Shown piece after piece: positions 17,208 through 26,271 of a stretch of DNA of 64,000 nt. The notes beneath the pieces were generated by a model that saw nothing but the letters and a program-made list of their open reading frames with translations, was not told the origin of the DNA and searched no databases. This DNA comes from Acidimicrobiaceae bacterium (lineage in GTDB: Bacteria > Actinomycetota > Acidimicrobiia > Acidimicrobiales > Aldehydirespiratoraceae). Location of the stretch: contig VYFQ01000035.1 of NCBI GenBank assembly GCA_009842325.1, positions 62,001-126,000 of the forward strand, written 5' to 3'. Both the position numbers and the translations under genes were made by a program. Numbering within the stretch: the stretch's first letter is position 1; every line of letters starts with the position of its first letter.

Positions 17208-18655
17208 CCGAGCTTTGGCAGCTGGGGGCTCGCGCCCTTGCCCGACTCTATGGTGCCCGCCAGGCCGGCCCTGTCGAGGCGCTCGACGCTTTGCTCGAGC
17301 GGCTTCGGGCCGTCGAACCGATGGTCGGTGCCTTCGCATGCGTCCTTGACGAGGAGGCCCGCTCGGCCGCCCGCGTCCTGCAGGACGAGCTCTACAGGGG
17401 CGTGAGCCGTGGTCCCCTTCACGGCGTTCCGGTGGCCGTGAAGGAACTGTTCGACGTTGAGGGCGCTCCGTGTGACTACGGGTCCGATGTGCTGTCGGGC
17501 CGGGTGGCGGCGGCTGATGCCGAGTTGGTTCGCCGGCTCCGGCAGGGCGGGGCGCTGATCGTGGGCACGACCCGCTCCCACGAGTTCGGGTGGGGTATCA
17601 CCACCCAGCACGAGCGAAGGGCCGGCACCCGGAATCCCTGGAATCTCGATCGCATCCCCGGCGGGTCCAGTGGCGGATCGGGCGCCGCCGTCGCGGCGGG
17701 GATGGTCCCGGTGGCGGTGGGCAGCGACACGGGGGGCTCGATCCGCATCCCGGCCAGCTTCTGTGGAGTGGCCGGTCTGAAGCCCACCTTCGGGCGGGTC
17801 AGCCGCACGGGCGGAATGGCGCTGGCGCCCTCGTTCGATACCGCGGGAGCGCTGGGCCGGACGGTCGAGGATGCGGCGGTGGTGGTGGAGGCCATGAGCG
17901 GAGCCGATGGCGTCGACCCGGCATGCCCACCGGATCTGCCGCCTCCTGAAGTCCCTGCAGCGCGGGATTCGCTTGACGGCACTCGCATCGGCGTCTCGGC
18001 CGACCTCATGAACGTCGGGCTCGACGGGTCCATCAAGGCGGTGTTCGACGCCGCGGTGGGTCTCCTGGAGGAGTTGGGCGCCCAGATCGTAGAGATCGGC
18101 CTGCCCGACGCGGAGTCGATCCGGTCGGCGTTCATGCCTCTGCAGATGGCAGAGGCCCATCACGTGCACCACTCGATGGGGCTGTACCCGCAACGGGCTG
18201 CCGACTACGGCTCCGACGTGCGCTCGCGGCTCGAGGCGGCGACCGATGTGTCGATCGGGGACTACCTGGCCGCCTCGGAGCAGCGTCGCCGGATCGTTGC
18301 GGCGTTCGAGCGGGGACTGCGGTCCGTGGACGCCGTCTTGAGTCCGGTGTCCGGGGTCGGGCCGAGCCGTGTCGACGACAGTGATCGAGCGGTCTGGAAC
18401 GGCCGGACCCGGCCTCTGCGGGACGCAGTGATGATCTTCACCGTGCCGCACAACGTGACCGGCCTGCCCACCAGCATCGTGCCCGTCGGCGTCGATGCCG
18501 ACGGTCTGCCCGTGGCCGTTCAGCTGATGGCCGAACGTTGGCGGGAGGACAAGGCTGTCGAGATCGCGGCGGCCCTCGAGCTGGCCGTCGAGCCGCCCGC
18601 GGCAGCGTTCCCCGAACTGGCCGGTCACGCCGCCGCAGCAACATCAAGCGAATAG
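17204..18655 (+). CDS. Amidase (amidase signature family)
   Basis: 483 residues. The Ser-cisSer-Lys triad is placed by PVAVKELFDVEG (Lys), GGSSGGSGAAVAAGMV and GSDTGGSIRIPASFCG (catalytic Ser). It hydrolyses a C-N amide bond in the cytosol. The GTG start at 17204 overlaps the cupin stop. An upstream ATG frame at 17132 would overlap the cupin gene by 76 nt and adds an unrelated stretch. With the divergent amidohydrolase it suggests that the imported compound contains an amide, imide or ureide. Substrate not determined. Confidence 0.92.
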   Translation: MTELWQLGARALARLYGARQAGPVEALDALLERLRAVEPMVGAFACVLDEEARSAARVLQDELYRGVSRGPLHGVPVAVKELFDVEGAPCDYGSDVLSGRVAAADAELVRRLRQGGALIVGTTRSHEFGWGITTQHERRAGTRNPWNLDRIPGGSSGGSGAAVAAGMVPVAVGSDTGGSIRIPASFCGVAGLKPTFGRVSRTGGMALAPSFDTAGALGRTVEDAAVVVEAMSGADGVDPACPPDLPPPEVPAARDSLDGTRIGVSADLMNVGLDGSIKAVFDAAVGLLEELGAQIVEIGLPDAESIRSAFMPLQMAEAHHVHHSMGLYPQRAADYGSDVRSRLEAATDVSIGDYLAASEQRRRIVAAFERGLRSVDAVLSPVSGVGPSRVDDSDRAVWNGRTRPLRDAVMIFTVPHNVTGLPTSIVPVGVDADGLPVAVQLMAERWREDKAVEIAAALELAVEPPAAAFPELAGHAAAATSSE

Positions 18656-18665
18656 GAGTCCTGGC

Positions 18666-19466
18666 ATGCCCTACGCACAATCCGACGACGCTCGGATCTA
18701 TTTCGAGCAGCACGGCGACGGCTCGGGCCCGCCTCTGGTCCTGATACGGGGCACCGGAGCCGACGGGACGCGCTGGATGCCTCAGGTGGAGGCCTACTCG
18801 CCCGAGGTTCAGTGCGTGATCTTCGACGGAAGGGGTGTGGGCCAGAGCGACACCACACCGGCCCCGTACACGGTGGAGCAGATGGCCGGCGACACTCTCG
18901 CCGTCATGGACGAGGCCGGCATCGATGCAGCCCACGTCGCGGGCTCGTCGTTGGGAGGGGCCATCGGCCTCCACCTAGCCGTTCATGCTCCCGATCGGGT
19001 GCTGACCCTGCAATTGCACTCGAGCTGGCTGGCCACTCGAGGCTTCTCCGCTTACTCGCTGGGCCTGCTGAGGAAGTTCCTCGTCACCGGCGGGACCGAC
19101 TTCTACTACGAGGCGACCCTGCCGCTGTTGTTCAGCTGCTCCTTCATGATGGACAACTTCGATCACCTCATGAAGATCCTCGCCCACATGCAGGCTCACT
19201 CCGCTACCAGGGAGGGACTGCTCGGGCAGATCGAGGCCAATCTCAGCTACGACCTCAGCGCCGAGGCCGGACGGGTGAAGGCTCCGACTCTCATAACGGT
19301 CGGCGATCTCGACTACGTGCTACCCGTGTCGTGCTCGCGGGAGTTGCATGCGGCCATCGAGGGGTCCGAACTAGTGGTCTTCGAGGGCTGCGGGCACCTG
19401 GTGACGATGGAGAACTCCGCGGAGTTCAATCGGGTCACGCTCGACTGGCTGAGGCCGCACCTCTAG
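18666..19466 (+). CDS. Alpha/beta hydrolase
   Basis: 266 residues. The oxyanion region is LVLIRGTGADGTRW, the nucleophile elbow is VAGSSLGGAIGL (Ser about 95), the acid lies in LITVGDLDYVLPVS and the base His in EGCGHLVTMEN. A helical cap lies between about residues 130 and 200. Relatives are 3-oxoadipate enol-lactonase and ester/lactone hydrolases. AGGAG lies 7 nt before the ATG, and the gene is 10 nt after the amidase. It may open a lactone or split an ester formed in this pathway. Confidence 0.88.
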   Translation: MPYAQSDDARIYFEQHGDGSGPPLVLIRGTGADGTRWMPQVEAYSPEVQCVIFDGRGVGQSDTTPAPYTVEQMAGDTLAVMDEAGIDAAHVAGSSLGGAIGLHLAVHAPDRVLTLQLHSSWLATRGFSAYSLGLLRKFLVTGGTDFYYEATLPLLFSCSFMMDNFDHLMKILAHMQAHSATREGLLGQIEANLSYDLSAEAGRVKAPTLITVGDLDYVLPVSCSRELHAAIEGSELVVFEGCGHLVTMENSAEFNRVTLDWLRPHL

Positions 19467-19476
19467 CTGTGACGGC

Positions 19477-20724
19477 CTACCGGGGGACTAGGGACTCGCG
19501 GTCGTAGCCGGCCACGCGTTTGTAGCTGTCCGACAGCGCGGCCATCTCCTCGGTTGTGATCACGTCGGTGATGCACTCGAAGGGTCGGTCGCCGGTCCGT
19601 TCGTGGACGGTCTTGAGAATCACGTCCGGCGGCGCGTTGCGGCTGGCGTGCACAACCGCTGAGGTGGCTGGTAGCCGCTGCTCCTCGTAGGCGTGGAGCG
19701 CCTCATCCACCGACGGGTGCGACTGCAGGCAGTCGGCCAGAGATCGGGCGTCGAGGATGGCCTGGCCCGCGCCGTTGGAGCCCCGCGGGTACATGGGGTG
19801 GGCGGCGTCGCCGAGCAGCGTCACCCGCCCGTGAGTCCAGCGGGGCAGCGGATCGCGGTCGACCATCGGATACTCGAGGATCTGCTCCGCGCCTCGGATG
19901 AGTCCGGCCACGTCGAGCCAGTCGAAGGTCCAGTCCGCGAAGACGTCGTAGAAGTCCTCGAGGCGGCCGGTGCGGTTCCAGTCCTGCTCGTTGTACCGGT
20001 CGGTCTGCACCTCGGCCACCCAGTTGACGAGCTGGCGGCCCTGAGGGTCGACGTCGTGCCGGACCGGGTAGATCACCATCTTTCCGACCGTCAGCCAGCC
20101 GGCCCGAAGGTAGGTGGAGCCGCTGAGGAACGGCTCCCACACGGTCGTGCCGCGCCACATGTTCACGCCCGAGTAGACGGGCGGACCCTCGTCACCGAAG
20201 AACTGACGCCGCACCACTGAGTGGATGCCGTCGCAGCCGATGACGGCCGAGCCCTCCGCCGACGGCAGGGCCCGGCCGGTGACGGGGTCCACGAAGTGGG
20301 CCGCCGCGCCCCGGGCGCCGGAGTCGGTGCCGGTGCATCGGTGAGCGGTCAGCAACCGCTCGGACCCGTCGGGCACCCGGTCGAGGAAGGCACGGCAGAG
20401 CACCTGCTGAAGGTCTCCCCGATGTATCTGGAACTGTGGCCAGTCGTAGCCGGCGTAGCGGCCGGCGGGCTCCGAGTACACGAACTGGCCGAACCGGTTG
20501 AAGAAGCGGGAGTCCCTGGTGGTCACGGCCACTTCGGTGAGCGCGTCGAGAAGTCCGAGCAGGCCCAGCTCCTTGCCGGCGTGGGGCAGCAGGCTGATCC
20601 CTACGCCGATAGGCCTGATCTCCGGGGCAGCCTCGTAGACGCGGACGCCTATGCCCCGCTGGTGCAGCATGAGGGCGAGCGTGAGCCCTCCGATGCCGCC
20701 GCCGACGATGATCACATCGTCCAT
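19477..20724 (-). CDS. FAD-dependent aromatic-type monooxygenase (salicylate hydroxylase-like)
   Basis: 415 residues from ATG 20724. Class A flavoprotein monooxygenase motifs: VIIVGGGIGGLTLALML (FAD), the DG motif VIGCDGIHSVVRRQFFG, and the GD motif LLGDAAHPMYPRGSNGAGQAILDA. Such enzymes hydroxylate phenols or other activated rings using NAD(P)H and O2. Similarity of layout is closest to salicylate or 3-hydroxybenzoate 6-hydroxylases. It converges on the alpha/beta hydrolase with a 10-nt gap. A longer frame to 20802 adds 26 unlikely residues. Confidence 0.9.
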   Translation of the reverse strand: MDDVIIVGGGIGGLTLALMLHQRGIGVRVYEAAPEIRPIGVGISLLPHAGKELGLLGLLDALTEVAVTTRDSRFFNRFGQFVYSEPAGRYAGYDWPQFQIHRGDLQQVLCRAFLDRVPDGSERLLTAHRCTGTDSGARGAAAHFVDPVTGRALPSAEGSAVIGCDGIHSVVRRQFFGDEGPPVYSGVNMWRGTTVWEPFLSGSTYLRAGWLTVGKMVIYPVRHDVDPQGRQLVNWVAEVQTDRYNEQDWNRTGRLEDFYDVFADWTFDWLDVAGLIRGAEQILEYPMVDRDPLPRWTHGRVTLLGDAAHPMYPRGSNGAGQAILDARSLADCLQSHPSVDEALHAYEEQRLPATSAVVHASRNAPPDVILKTVHERTGDRPFECITDVITTEEMAALSDSYKRVAGYDRESLVPR

Positions 20725-20836
20725 GGCGGCTCGGTCTGCGGTGGAATGTCCAGGTGGTCCAACGAAACCCGCAAGTGTGTCTTTCTCGGTTGCTGGCGCC
20801 ATCCGGCTCTAACGCGAGTGGTGTTTCGTAGCAGGA

Positions 20837-22237
20837 TCAGCCCCCGTGCCAATCCACGCCGTGTCTCATCAGGCCGCCCACAGCACGCGACTTTGCGCGG
20901 ATGACCTCGCCGATAGCAGCAGGCGAGTCCCGTAGTTGCCGGAAATCGTCGGCATCCAAGATAATGAGGTTGAGCGAGGAGTTCCGCATCACTTCGTGAG
21001 CGAAGTCCATGGCCGCTTGGGTAACCCGACAGTTCGCGACAAACAAGACGTGACTGGCTTTCGTCACAACCGCGATGCCCACCTCCTTGGCGACATCTTC
21101 CAGCGAGAGCCGCGAGCTTGGAGTGTTCTTGCACTGCACCTGCCATCTCGTATGGAGGCCGCCCATCATTCCTGCCAAGAGGGCGTCCACTTCCGCCTGA
21201 CCGGTTTCCTCCCTGGCCCGTTTGCGCCAAGCGACGAAGCGGAGCCCCAGCAGTCGCATGATCTGGATTGCGAAGGCCTCCAACGCCGTTCCCTTGACAT
21301 GGGTAAGGGGCGACTCCATGTCCGCGAATATCTCATCCAAGGACTTGCGGTAGTACATCGCTAAGGGCCCGTCGAGTGAAGCGACGCTGCTGTTCAGGAA
21401 GGGTTCGAGGACCTCTAGGTCGAACTTCATCGTGGTGGAGAGCAGCGACGCCTTCCCACCAGAGGTTCCGCGGCTTGAGAAGGTGATCAAGCCCATGTCC
21501 TGCAAGGGCTCGAGGTACCTCTTGGGCAGGCTTCCTCTGCTCATGGCGAGGCCGCTCCGCGTGCTTGCTAAGTCACGGATCTGCGAAGCGAGCACATGCT
21601 CGCATGGTCCGTGGGCACAGAGCGCGAGGAGAAACTCCCGTTGATCCTCAGCGAGTCCCAGGAGTGCTGCAATGTCGGCATCACCGAGGCCTGTCAGCTC
21701 CTCCTTAGCCTCGCTGTTTACACGCCACGCGGTTGCGCCTTTCCGCTCCGGAAAGAGCCCGGCCTTGGCCAGCCACATTCGCAGGCTGTTGACCGCGGTG
21801 TTGTGCTCCGCGACGAAGAATCCCTGCTCAGTAAGGTAGGCGGCTAGGGAATCGGACGAGACGGTTAGGTTCTCGTGCTGCATCTGCTGGACAGCCTCGA
21901 CGACGCGTAGGCCGCCAAGATTGAGAAGGATGTGCCGAGCGAACGAGCGGTACATGGAACGCTCATCCATGCCGTCGAGTTGGCGGCAGAGGTCGGTGGC
22001 ACCGTACGCATCGTCCAGGAGCCCGTACTGCTTGGCAGCCTCCAAGGGAAGGCGTTGGCGTCGTGCCGTGAGGTTGCCAGAGTGTTGACGCAGATTGACA
22101 GGTGGTGCCCAAACAGCAGCGATCAGCCGGTTTATCTTCTTGCTGTGCTTGACTAGTGCGGACAGAAAGTGCGGGAGACTGATCAGGTTGGGCGAAAACT
22201 GCGTGCCAACCGGAATGCGACTCGACTCTCTAGGCAT
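20837..22237 (-). CDS. Restriction endonuclease with C-terminal Mrr/PD-(D/E)XK-like nuclease domain
   Basis: 466 residues from ATG 22237. The N-terminal two thirds are mostly helical and contain a likely DNA-recognition segment (LAMSRGSLPKRYLEPLQDMGLITFSS looks winged-helix-like). Near the C-terminus, ETGQAEVDALLAG and then TRWQVQCKN give the D...QxK arrangement of an Mrr-like nuclease core, followed by ASHVLFVANCRVTQAAMDFA. It overlaps the methyltransferase stop by 8 nt, so it forms a restriction-modification pair. Local GC is visibly below the flanks, in keeping with horizontal transfer. Specificity cannot be read from sequence. Confidence 0.82.
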   Translation of the reverse strand: MPRESSRIPVGTQFSPNLISLPHFLSALVKHSKKINRLIAAVWAPPVNLRQHSGNLTARRQRLPLEAAKQYGLLDDAYGATDLCRQLDGMDERSMYRSFARHILLNLGGLRVVEAVQQMQHENLTVSSDSLAAYLTEQGFFVAEHNTAVNSLRMWLAKAGLFPERKGATAWRVNSEAKEELTGLGDADIAALLGLAEDQREFLLALCAHGPCEHVLASQIRDLASTRSGLAMSRGSLPKRYLEPLQDMGLITFSSRGTSGGKASLLSTTMKFDLEVLEPFLNSSVASLDGPLAMYYRKSLDEIFADMESPLTHVKGTALEAFAIQIMRLLGLRFVAWRKRAREETGQAEVDALLAGMMGGLHTRWQVQCKNTPSSRLSLEDVAKEVGIAVVTKASHVLFVANCRVTQAAMDFAHEVMRNSSLNLIILDADDFRQLRDSPAAIGEVIRAKSRAVGGLMRHGVDWHGG

Positions 22238-23240
22238 CCGTTCTGGCACTGGAACGTGTGCGTCCCCCGTCAGCCGGTAGAGGCTCGGTCGGCATGCCGT
22301 TCCATAGGACGCTGGGCCGGGGCACGGAGTAGGACTCGCGACCGGAGGTCGAGTCGGTGCTGCTAGCGGCTTCAAATCGGCCTTTGGCTCCCTCCAAATA
22401 GGAGGCGTCCGAATCGATGCACAGCCACCTGCGGCATAGCCGTTCGGCGACTTCGCCGGTGGCGCAACTGCCCGCGAAGGGATCGATCACGAGATCGTCC
22501 GCGTCGGTCGTTAGACGGATGAAGAACTCGGGCAAGTCGGTCGGGAATCTGGCTGGATGAGGTTGGATGCCGCGTTCCTTGCAGTAGCGCAAGTAGGAGC
22601 TGTTGCTCTCCGTATTGGGGATCGCCAGTAGGTTCGGAGGAATGGCGGCACCGTTGTCTTTGGTGAAGTGCGGGCTGATGTCGTGGCCGGACGGCCGCAC
22701 TTTGGGCCGGTAACCATTGGTGATGAGCGTTCGCATCGCCTGACTGTATGGCTGCAGGACTCGTCGGTTGTTGGCCTTCGGCCAGGGAGTCTTCGACAGC
22801 CACCAGACTGTGTTCACGGCGTCCTTGGCTCGCAGGCGACGGATCGTGACCCATTCCGCCGGTGTAGGCAGCTTCGAGGGGTTCCACCAGTAGAACTCTT
22901 GGGCTAGGTGGAAACCGTATTCTTCGCACAACATGATCAGAAGCTTGAAGTGGTAGAGACTGCGTGTGGGCGTTCCAGGAATCCAAGAGCCTCCAATGTC
23001 GATCACGAAACTTCCGGAGTCATCCAGAATTCGATAGATCTCAGCGGCGAAGGGTCGGAACCACTGGAGGTAGTCGTCAGGCGCCTCGTTTCCGTAGGCC
23101 TTCTTTCGGATCAGCGCGAACGGCGGGCTCGTCATCACTAGGTTGGCGGTTCCGGGCGCGAGCGACGCCATCGCATCGGCCGCGTCACCGTGGATCATCT
23201 CGCCGTGAAGCGTCGAGTAGAACGGCGGGAGGCTGATCAT
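22230..23240 (-). CDS. Type II DNA methyltransferase, beta class (N4-cytosine or N6-adenine)
   Basis: 336 residues. Catalytic motif IV TSPPF is at residues 37-41, and the AdoMet-binding motif I, VIDPFAGSCATGEVAERL, is near residue 255. This order defines the beta class, and SPPF favours N4-cytosine methylation, although N6-adenine cannot be excluded. The start is ATG 23240, with GGAG 7 nt upstream; ATG 23270 has no ribosome site. It is transcribed ahead of the nuclease gene, the usual order for protecting host DNA before cutting. Confidence 0.93.
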   Translation of the reverse strand: MISLPPFYSTLHGEMIHGDAADAMASLAPGTANLVMTSPPFALIRKKAYGNEAPDDYLQWFRPFAAEIYRILDDSGSFVIDIGGSWIPGTPTRSLYHFKLLIMLCEEYGFHLAQEFYWWNPSKLPTPAEWVTIRRLRAKDAVNTVWWLSKTPWPKANNRRVLQPYSQAMRTLITNGYRPKVRPSGHDISPHFTKDNGAAIPPNLLAIPNTESNSSYLRYCKERGIQPHPARFPTDLPEFFIRLTTDADDLVIDPFAGSCATGEVAERLCRRWLCIDSDASYLEGAKGRFEAASSTDSTSGRESYSVPRPSVLWNGMPTEPLPADGGRTRSSARTDA

Positions 23241-23630
23241 GGGCGCTCTCCGTTCACTGGTTCCGAGCATAGGCCGCAGCGTGGCACGAGGGTGTGACAG
23301 TCGTATGGGGTAGGGCTACTGGGCTGGGCTGCTCCAGTGTGACGTAGCGCATAGCAGGGCGTCGCAGGCTGGCCGTGGGCCGACGATGCACGCCAGCTTC
23401 AGTCATCATCAACTGTCAGTGACGAACTTGGCAGCTACCTCCGCTCTCGGCTCGTGTCGAGCGTGGCATGCCTTAGACCACGCACGGCGCCGCTGGTCCC
23501 CCTGCTAGCGCCTCAAGCCGCCCGATTGATGCGAATTGGGTTCTCGCGGCCCTAACTGACCGGTGGATCCGGTGGCGTTCTCTGAGCCATCTCGCCGCCT
23601 CGCCCGTAGGCGGTCGGCTGTAGTGGTGTC
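23241..23630. other. 390-nt gene-free stretch beside the restriction-modification pair
   Basis: No convincing open frame, tRNA or rRNA is visible. It lies between the methyltransferase start and the tmm stop. The base composition is more even than in the surrounding coding DNA. It presumably holds the promoter of the restriction-modification genes and may be remnant DNA from the insertion. No clear target-site duplication or integrase remnant was found by eye. Confidence 0.5.
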
Positions 23631-24974
23631 TCAGGCCGAGTCGGCCAGGTAGGACTCCAGCGAATCGTCCAGCGCGTCCTCCCAGGAGGTGTGGTGGATA
23701 GGCGCCACCGTGCCGGTGAGCGGGGAGGTGTGGCCGTGGTCGCGGTAGCCGATTATCGACTGCTTCTTGTGCTTCTTCCAGTCGTAGAACATCTGGTTGA
23801 CCAGAGGCGTGTTGAAGTCGGGATAGTCGGTCTGGTCCACCAGGTCCTGCGTGTAGGCGCCCTGGAAGTCAATGCACGCGTAGTCGTCGGCCAGCGCGTC
23901 CTCCTCGGCTTGGGCCTCCTCTATCCAGTTGGCCTGCTCCGCGGCGTCGGGGAGGGAGATGCGGCCCAGGATCACGTCTCGGGCGTACCAGGCCTGGGCG
24001 TCGAACATGTTGAACGTGTACCACTGGTCCTGCATGCCAAGGTAGAGGATCCGGTTCTCCGGCTGGAACACGACCCCGCGGTACAGCATCGAGGTGGCCA
24101 GCCGGTTGGCGGTCACCAGGCGCAACTCGTCATCCATGAACGGGAAGTAGTGCAGGTACCCGGTGCAGGAGACGATGGCGTCCACGTCCGCGGTCGAGCC
24201 GTCGGTGAAGTGCACGGTGCGGCCGTCGACATGGGTGAGGATTGGCCGCTCGGTGATGCCGTCGGGCCAGTCGAAGCCCATGGGCCCGCTGCGCGACGTG
24301 CAGATCACCGCGCGGGCTCCGTACTTCCAGAGCTGCGAGGCGATGTCCTCGGCCGAGTAGCTCGATCCGATCACGAGCACGTCGCGGCCGCTGAACTGCA
24401 CGGCGTCGCGGAAGTCGTGGGCGTGCATCAGCGTTCCGCCGAAGGTCTCGTAGCCCGGGTAGTGGGGCATGTTGGGGATGGAGAAATGGCCGGTGGACAC
24501 CACCACGTGGTCGAAATCCTCGCTGGTGTCGGTGTCGTTGGCCTGGTCGTGGGCGGTGACGGTGAAACCGCCGCCGGCGGAGCGGCTGACCCGGCGCACC
24601 GGGTGGTTGAAGCGGATCTGGTCGCGGAAGCCGCTGCGCTTGGCCCGTCCGATGATGTAGTCGTAAAGCACCTCGCGGGGTGGGAACGACGCGATCGGCT
24701 TGCCGAAGTGCTCCTCGAAGCCGTAGTCGGCGAATTCCAGGCACTCCTTGGGGCCGTTCGACCACAGGTAGCGGTACATGCTGGCGTGGCAGGGTTCGCC
24801 GTGCTCGTCAAGACCGGTGCGCCAGTCGTAGTTCCAGAGCCCGCCCCAGTCGCTCTGCTTCTCGTAGCAGACGACTTCAGGTGCCGACGGGCTGCCCGCC
24901 TCCGGATCGCTGGCGAAGGCGTGCAACTGTGCCAAGCCGCACGGCCCAGCGCCGATGACAGCCACTCGTGTCAT
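23631..24974 (-). CDS. tmm: Trimethylamine monooxygenase (flavin-containing monooxygenase)
   Basis: 447 residues. It oxidises trimethylamine to trimethylamine N-oxide with NADPH and O2. The FAD motif VAVIGAGPCGLAQLHAF is at the N-terminus, the FMO-type segment GHFSIPNMPHYPGYETF is central, and the NADPH motif is VLVIGSSYSAEDIASQ. Segments shared with characterised bacterial Tmm include EKQSDWGGLWNYDWRTGLDE, SMYRYLWSNGPKECLEFADY and LGMQDQWYTFNMFDAQAW near the C-terminus. Length fits Tmm. The serine-cycle and tdm genes next door support the call strongly. It ends the minus strand unit that begins with sgaA. Confidence 0.93.
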   Translation of the reverse strand: MTRVAVIGAGPCGLAQLHAFASDPEAGSPSAPEVVCYEKQSDWGGLWNYDWRTGLDEHGEPCHASMYRYLWSNGPKECLEFADYGFEEHFGKPIASFPPREVLYDYIIGRAKRSGFRDQIRFNHPVRRVSRSAGGGFTVTAHDQANDTDTSEDFDHVVVSTGHFSIPNMPHYPGYETFGGTLMHAHDFRDAVQFSGRDVLVIGSSYSAEDIASQLWKYGARAVICTSRSGPMGFDWPDGITERPILTHVDGRTVHFTDGSTADVDAIVSCTGYLHYFPFMDDELRLVTANRLATSMLYRGVVFQPENRILYLGMQDQWYTFNMFDAQAWYARDVILGRISLPDAAEQANWIEEAQAEEDALADDYACIDFQGAYTQDLVDQTDYPDFNTPLVNQMFYDWKKHKKQSIIGYRDHGHTSPLTGTVAPIHHTSWEDALDDSLESYLADSA

Positions 24975-25062
24975 GATAGTGACCCCCCCTGTGGTTAGGT
25001 ATGTCTATATCTACAGTAAAACTTCCGCAGCCTCTTGGCAAGGCGCAGGGCGAAAATAGCCG

Positions 25063-26187
25063 CTAGCCGAGCACTGCGTCGAGAGCGGCCAGAACGAGCG
25101 TCACGTTGCGGCGTCGAGCAGTGTGGCCCATACTGCCGATTCGCCAGCACTGGCCGGCCCAGGGACCCAGGCCGCCGCCGATCTCGATGCCGTAGTGGTC
25201 CAGCAGTGTTCGGCGGACGTCGGCCTCGGTCATCGACGGCGGCAGTCGGGACTCCGGCACCCTCACTGCGGTGATCTGCGGCAGGCGGGCGCCGGCCCGG
25301 GCCGCCAGCGAGAAGCCTCGAGCCTCGAGTTCGTCCTGGAGCATGTCACCGCAGCGCTGGTGCCGGCAGTGGGACTCCTCCAGCCCTTCGTCCAGCACCA
25401 CGCCCAGTCCCGCGTGGAGCGCGTAGATCATCGAGATCGGCGCGGTGTGGTGGTAGGCCCTCGCCCCTCCGCCGGTCACGTAGTCGGCAATCATCCCCAT
25501 GTCGAAGTACCACGACTGCGGTCGGCAGCGCATCCGTTCGACGGCTCGGGGCGAGACGCTGACGGGGGCCAGCCCTGGCGGCACGCCGAGGCACTTCTGG
25601 GTCCCGCTGTAGGCGATGTCGACGCCCCAGTCGTCGAGCCTCACGTCGATGCCGCCGAGCGAGGTGACGCAGTCCGCCAGCAGCAGAGCGTCTCCCTTGG
25701 CCGCGCCCAGTTCGGCCAAGTCGTTGCGCACCCCGGTGGAGGTCTCGGCGTGGACTACCGCGATCACCGCGGGAGCAGGGTGGGCGTCGAGGATGCGCTG
25801 CGGGTCGAGGGGTTCGCCCCAGTCGGCGTCCACCCGCACGACCTCCGCTCCGCACCGGGCAGCGACATCGCACATGCGCTCGCCGAACACGCCGTTCACT
25901 CCCACGACGACGGCGTCGCCGGTGCGTACGACGTTGACGAAGGCCGCTTCCATGCCGGCCGAGCCCGTACCCGACACCGGGAAGGTGAGCGTGTTGCCGG
26001 TGCGGAACACGGCTCTCAGGCGGTCGCAGGTCTCATCGAGCAAGTCGAGGAACGCGCCGTCGAGATGGCCCATCACCGGACGGGTGAAGGCCTCGATCAC
26101 CTCCGGGTAGGGATTGGACGGGCCCGGACCCATCAGAACCCGCTCGACCGTCCGCGTTTGAGTACCCAAGACCTCTTGACCTTTCAT
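25063..26187 (-). CDS. sgaA: Serine-glyoxylate aminotransferase (class V, PLP)
   Basis: 374 residues from ATG 26187; in-frame ATGs at 26208 and 26238 are possible but lie in or beyond a candidate operator. Motifs: MGPGPSNPYPEVIEAF at the N-terminus, SGTGSAGMEAAFVNV binding the PLP phosphate, DCVTSLGGIDVRLDDWGVD (ring-stacking Asp region) and the Schiff-base lysine in IAYSGTQKCLGVPPG. The family includes alanine- and serine-glyoxylate aminotransferases. Between tmm and the mcl-mtkAB genes, the serine-cycle role (serine plus glyoxylate to hydroxypyruvate plus glycine) is the best reading. It is divergent from mcl. Confidence 0.82.
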   Translation of the reverse strand: MKGQEVLGTQTRTVERVLMGPGPSNPYPEVIEAFTRPVMGHLDGAFLDLLDETCDRLRAVFRTGNTLTFPVSGTGSAGMEAAFVNVVRTGDAVVVGVNGVFGERMCDVAARCGAEVVRVDADWGEPLDPQRILDAHPAPAVIAVVHAETSTGVRNDLAELGAAKGDALLLADCVTSLGGIDVRLDDWGVDIAYSGTQKCLGVPPGLAPVSVSPRAVERMRCRPQSWYFDMGMIADYVTGGGARAYHHTAPISMIYALHAGLGVVLDEGLEESHCRHQRCGDMLQDELEARGFSLAARAGARLPQITAVRVPESRLPPSMTEADVRRTLLDHYGIEIGGGLGPWAGQCWRIGSMGHTARRRNVTLVLAALDAVLG

Positions 26188-26194
26188 AACAGTA

Positions 26195-26220
26195 GTGATA
26201 TCTTCCATCACATTAGTGAT
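26195..26220. promoter_or_regulatory. Candidate operator with three GTGAT half-sites between sgaA and mcl
   Basis: GTGAT occurs at 26195-26199, its complement ATCAC at 26207-26211, and GTGAT again at 26216-26220. The last two form a perfect inverted repeat, ATCAC-ATTA-GTGAT. The element is AT-rich against a high-GC background and sits in the divergent control region of sgaA (minus) and mcl (plus). One regulator could therefore control both arms of the serine-cycle cluster. No regulator gene lies alongside. Confidence 0.5.
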
Positions 26221-26271
26221 TGATCCTTGGAGATGCAAGGGGAATCTCGATCACCGGGCTGGAGGCGTCCG

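Noticed and set aside
17171..18628. 485-codon minus-strand frame opposite the plus-strand amidase
   Set aside because: The plus strand has full amidase motifs and a coupled GTG start. The minus frame is a GC-driven shadow rich in His and Arg.
23241..23630. Possible tRNA or attachment site beside the restriction-modification pair
   Set aside because: No TpsiC-arm consensus, cloverleaf or flanking direct repeat could be found by eye.
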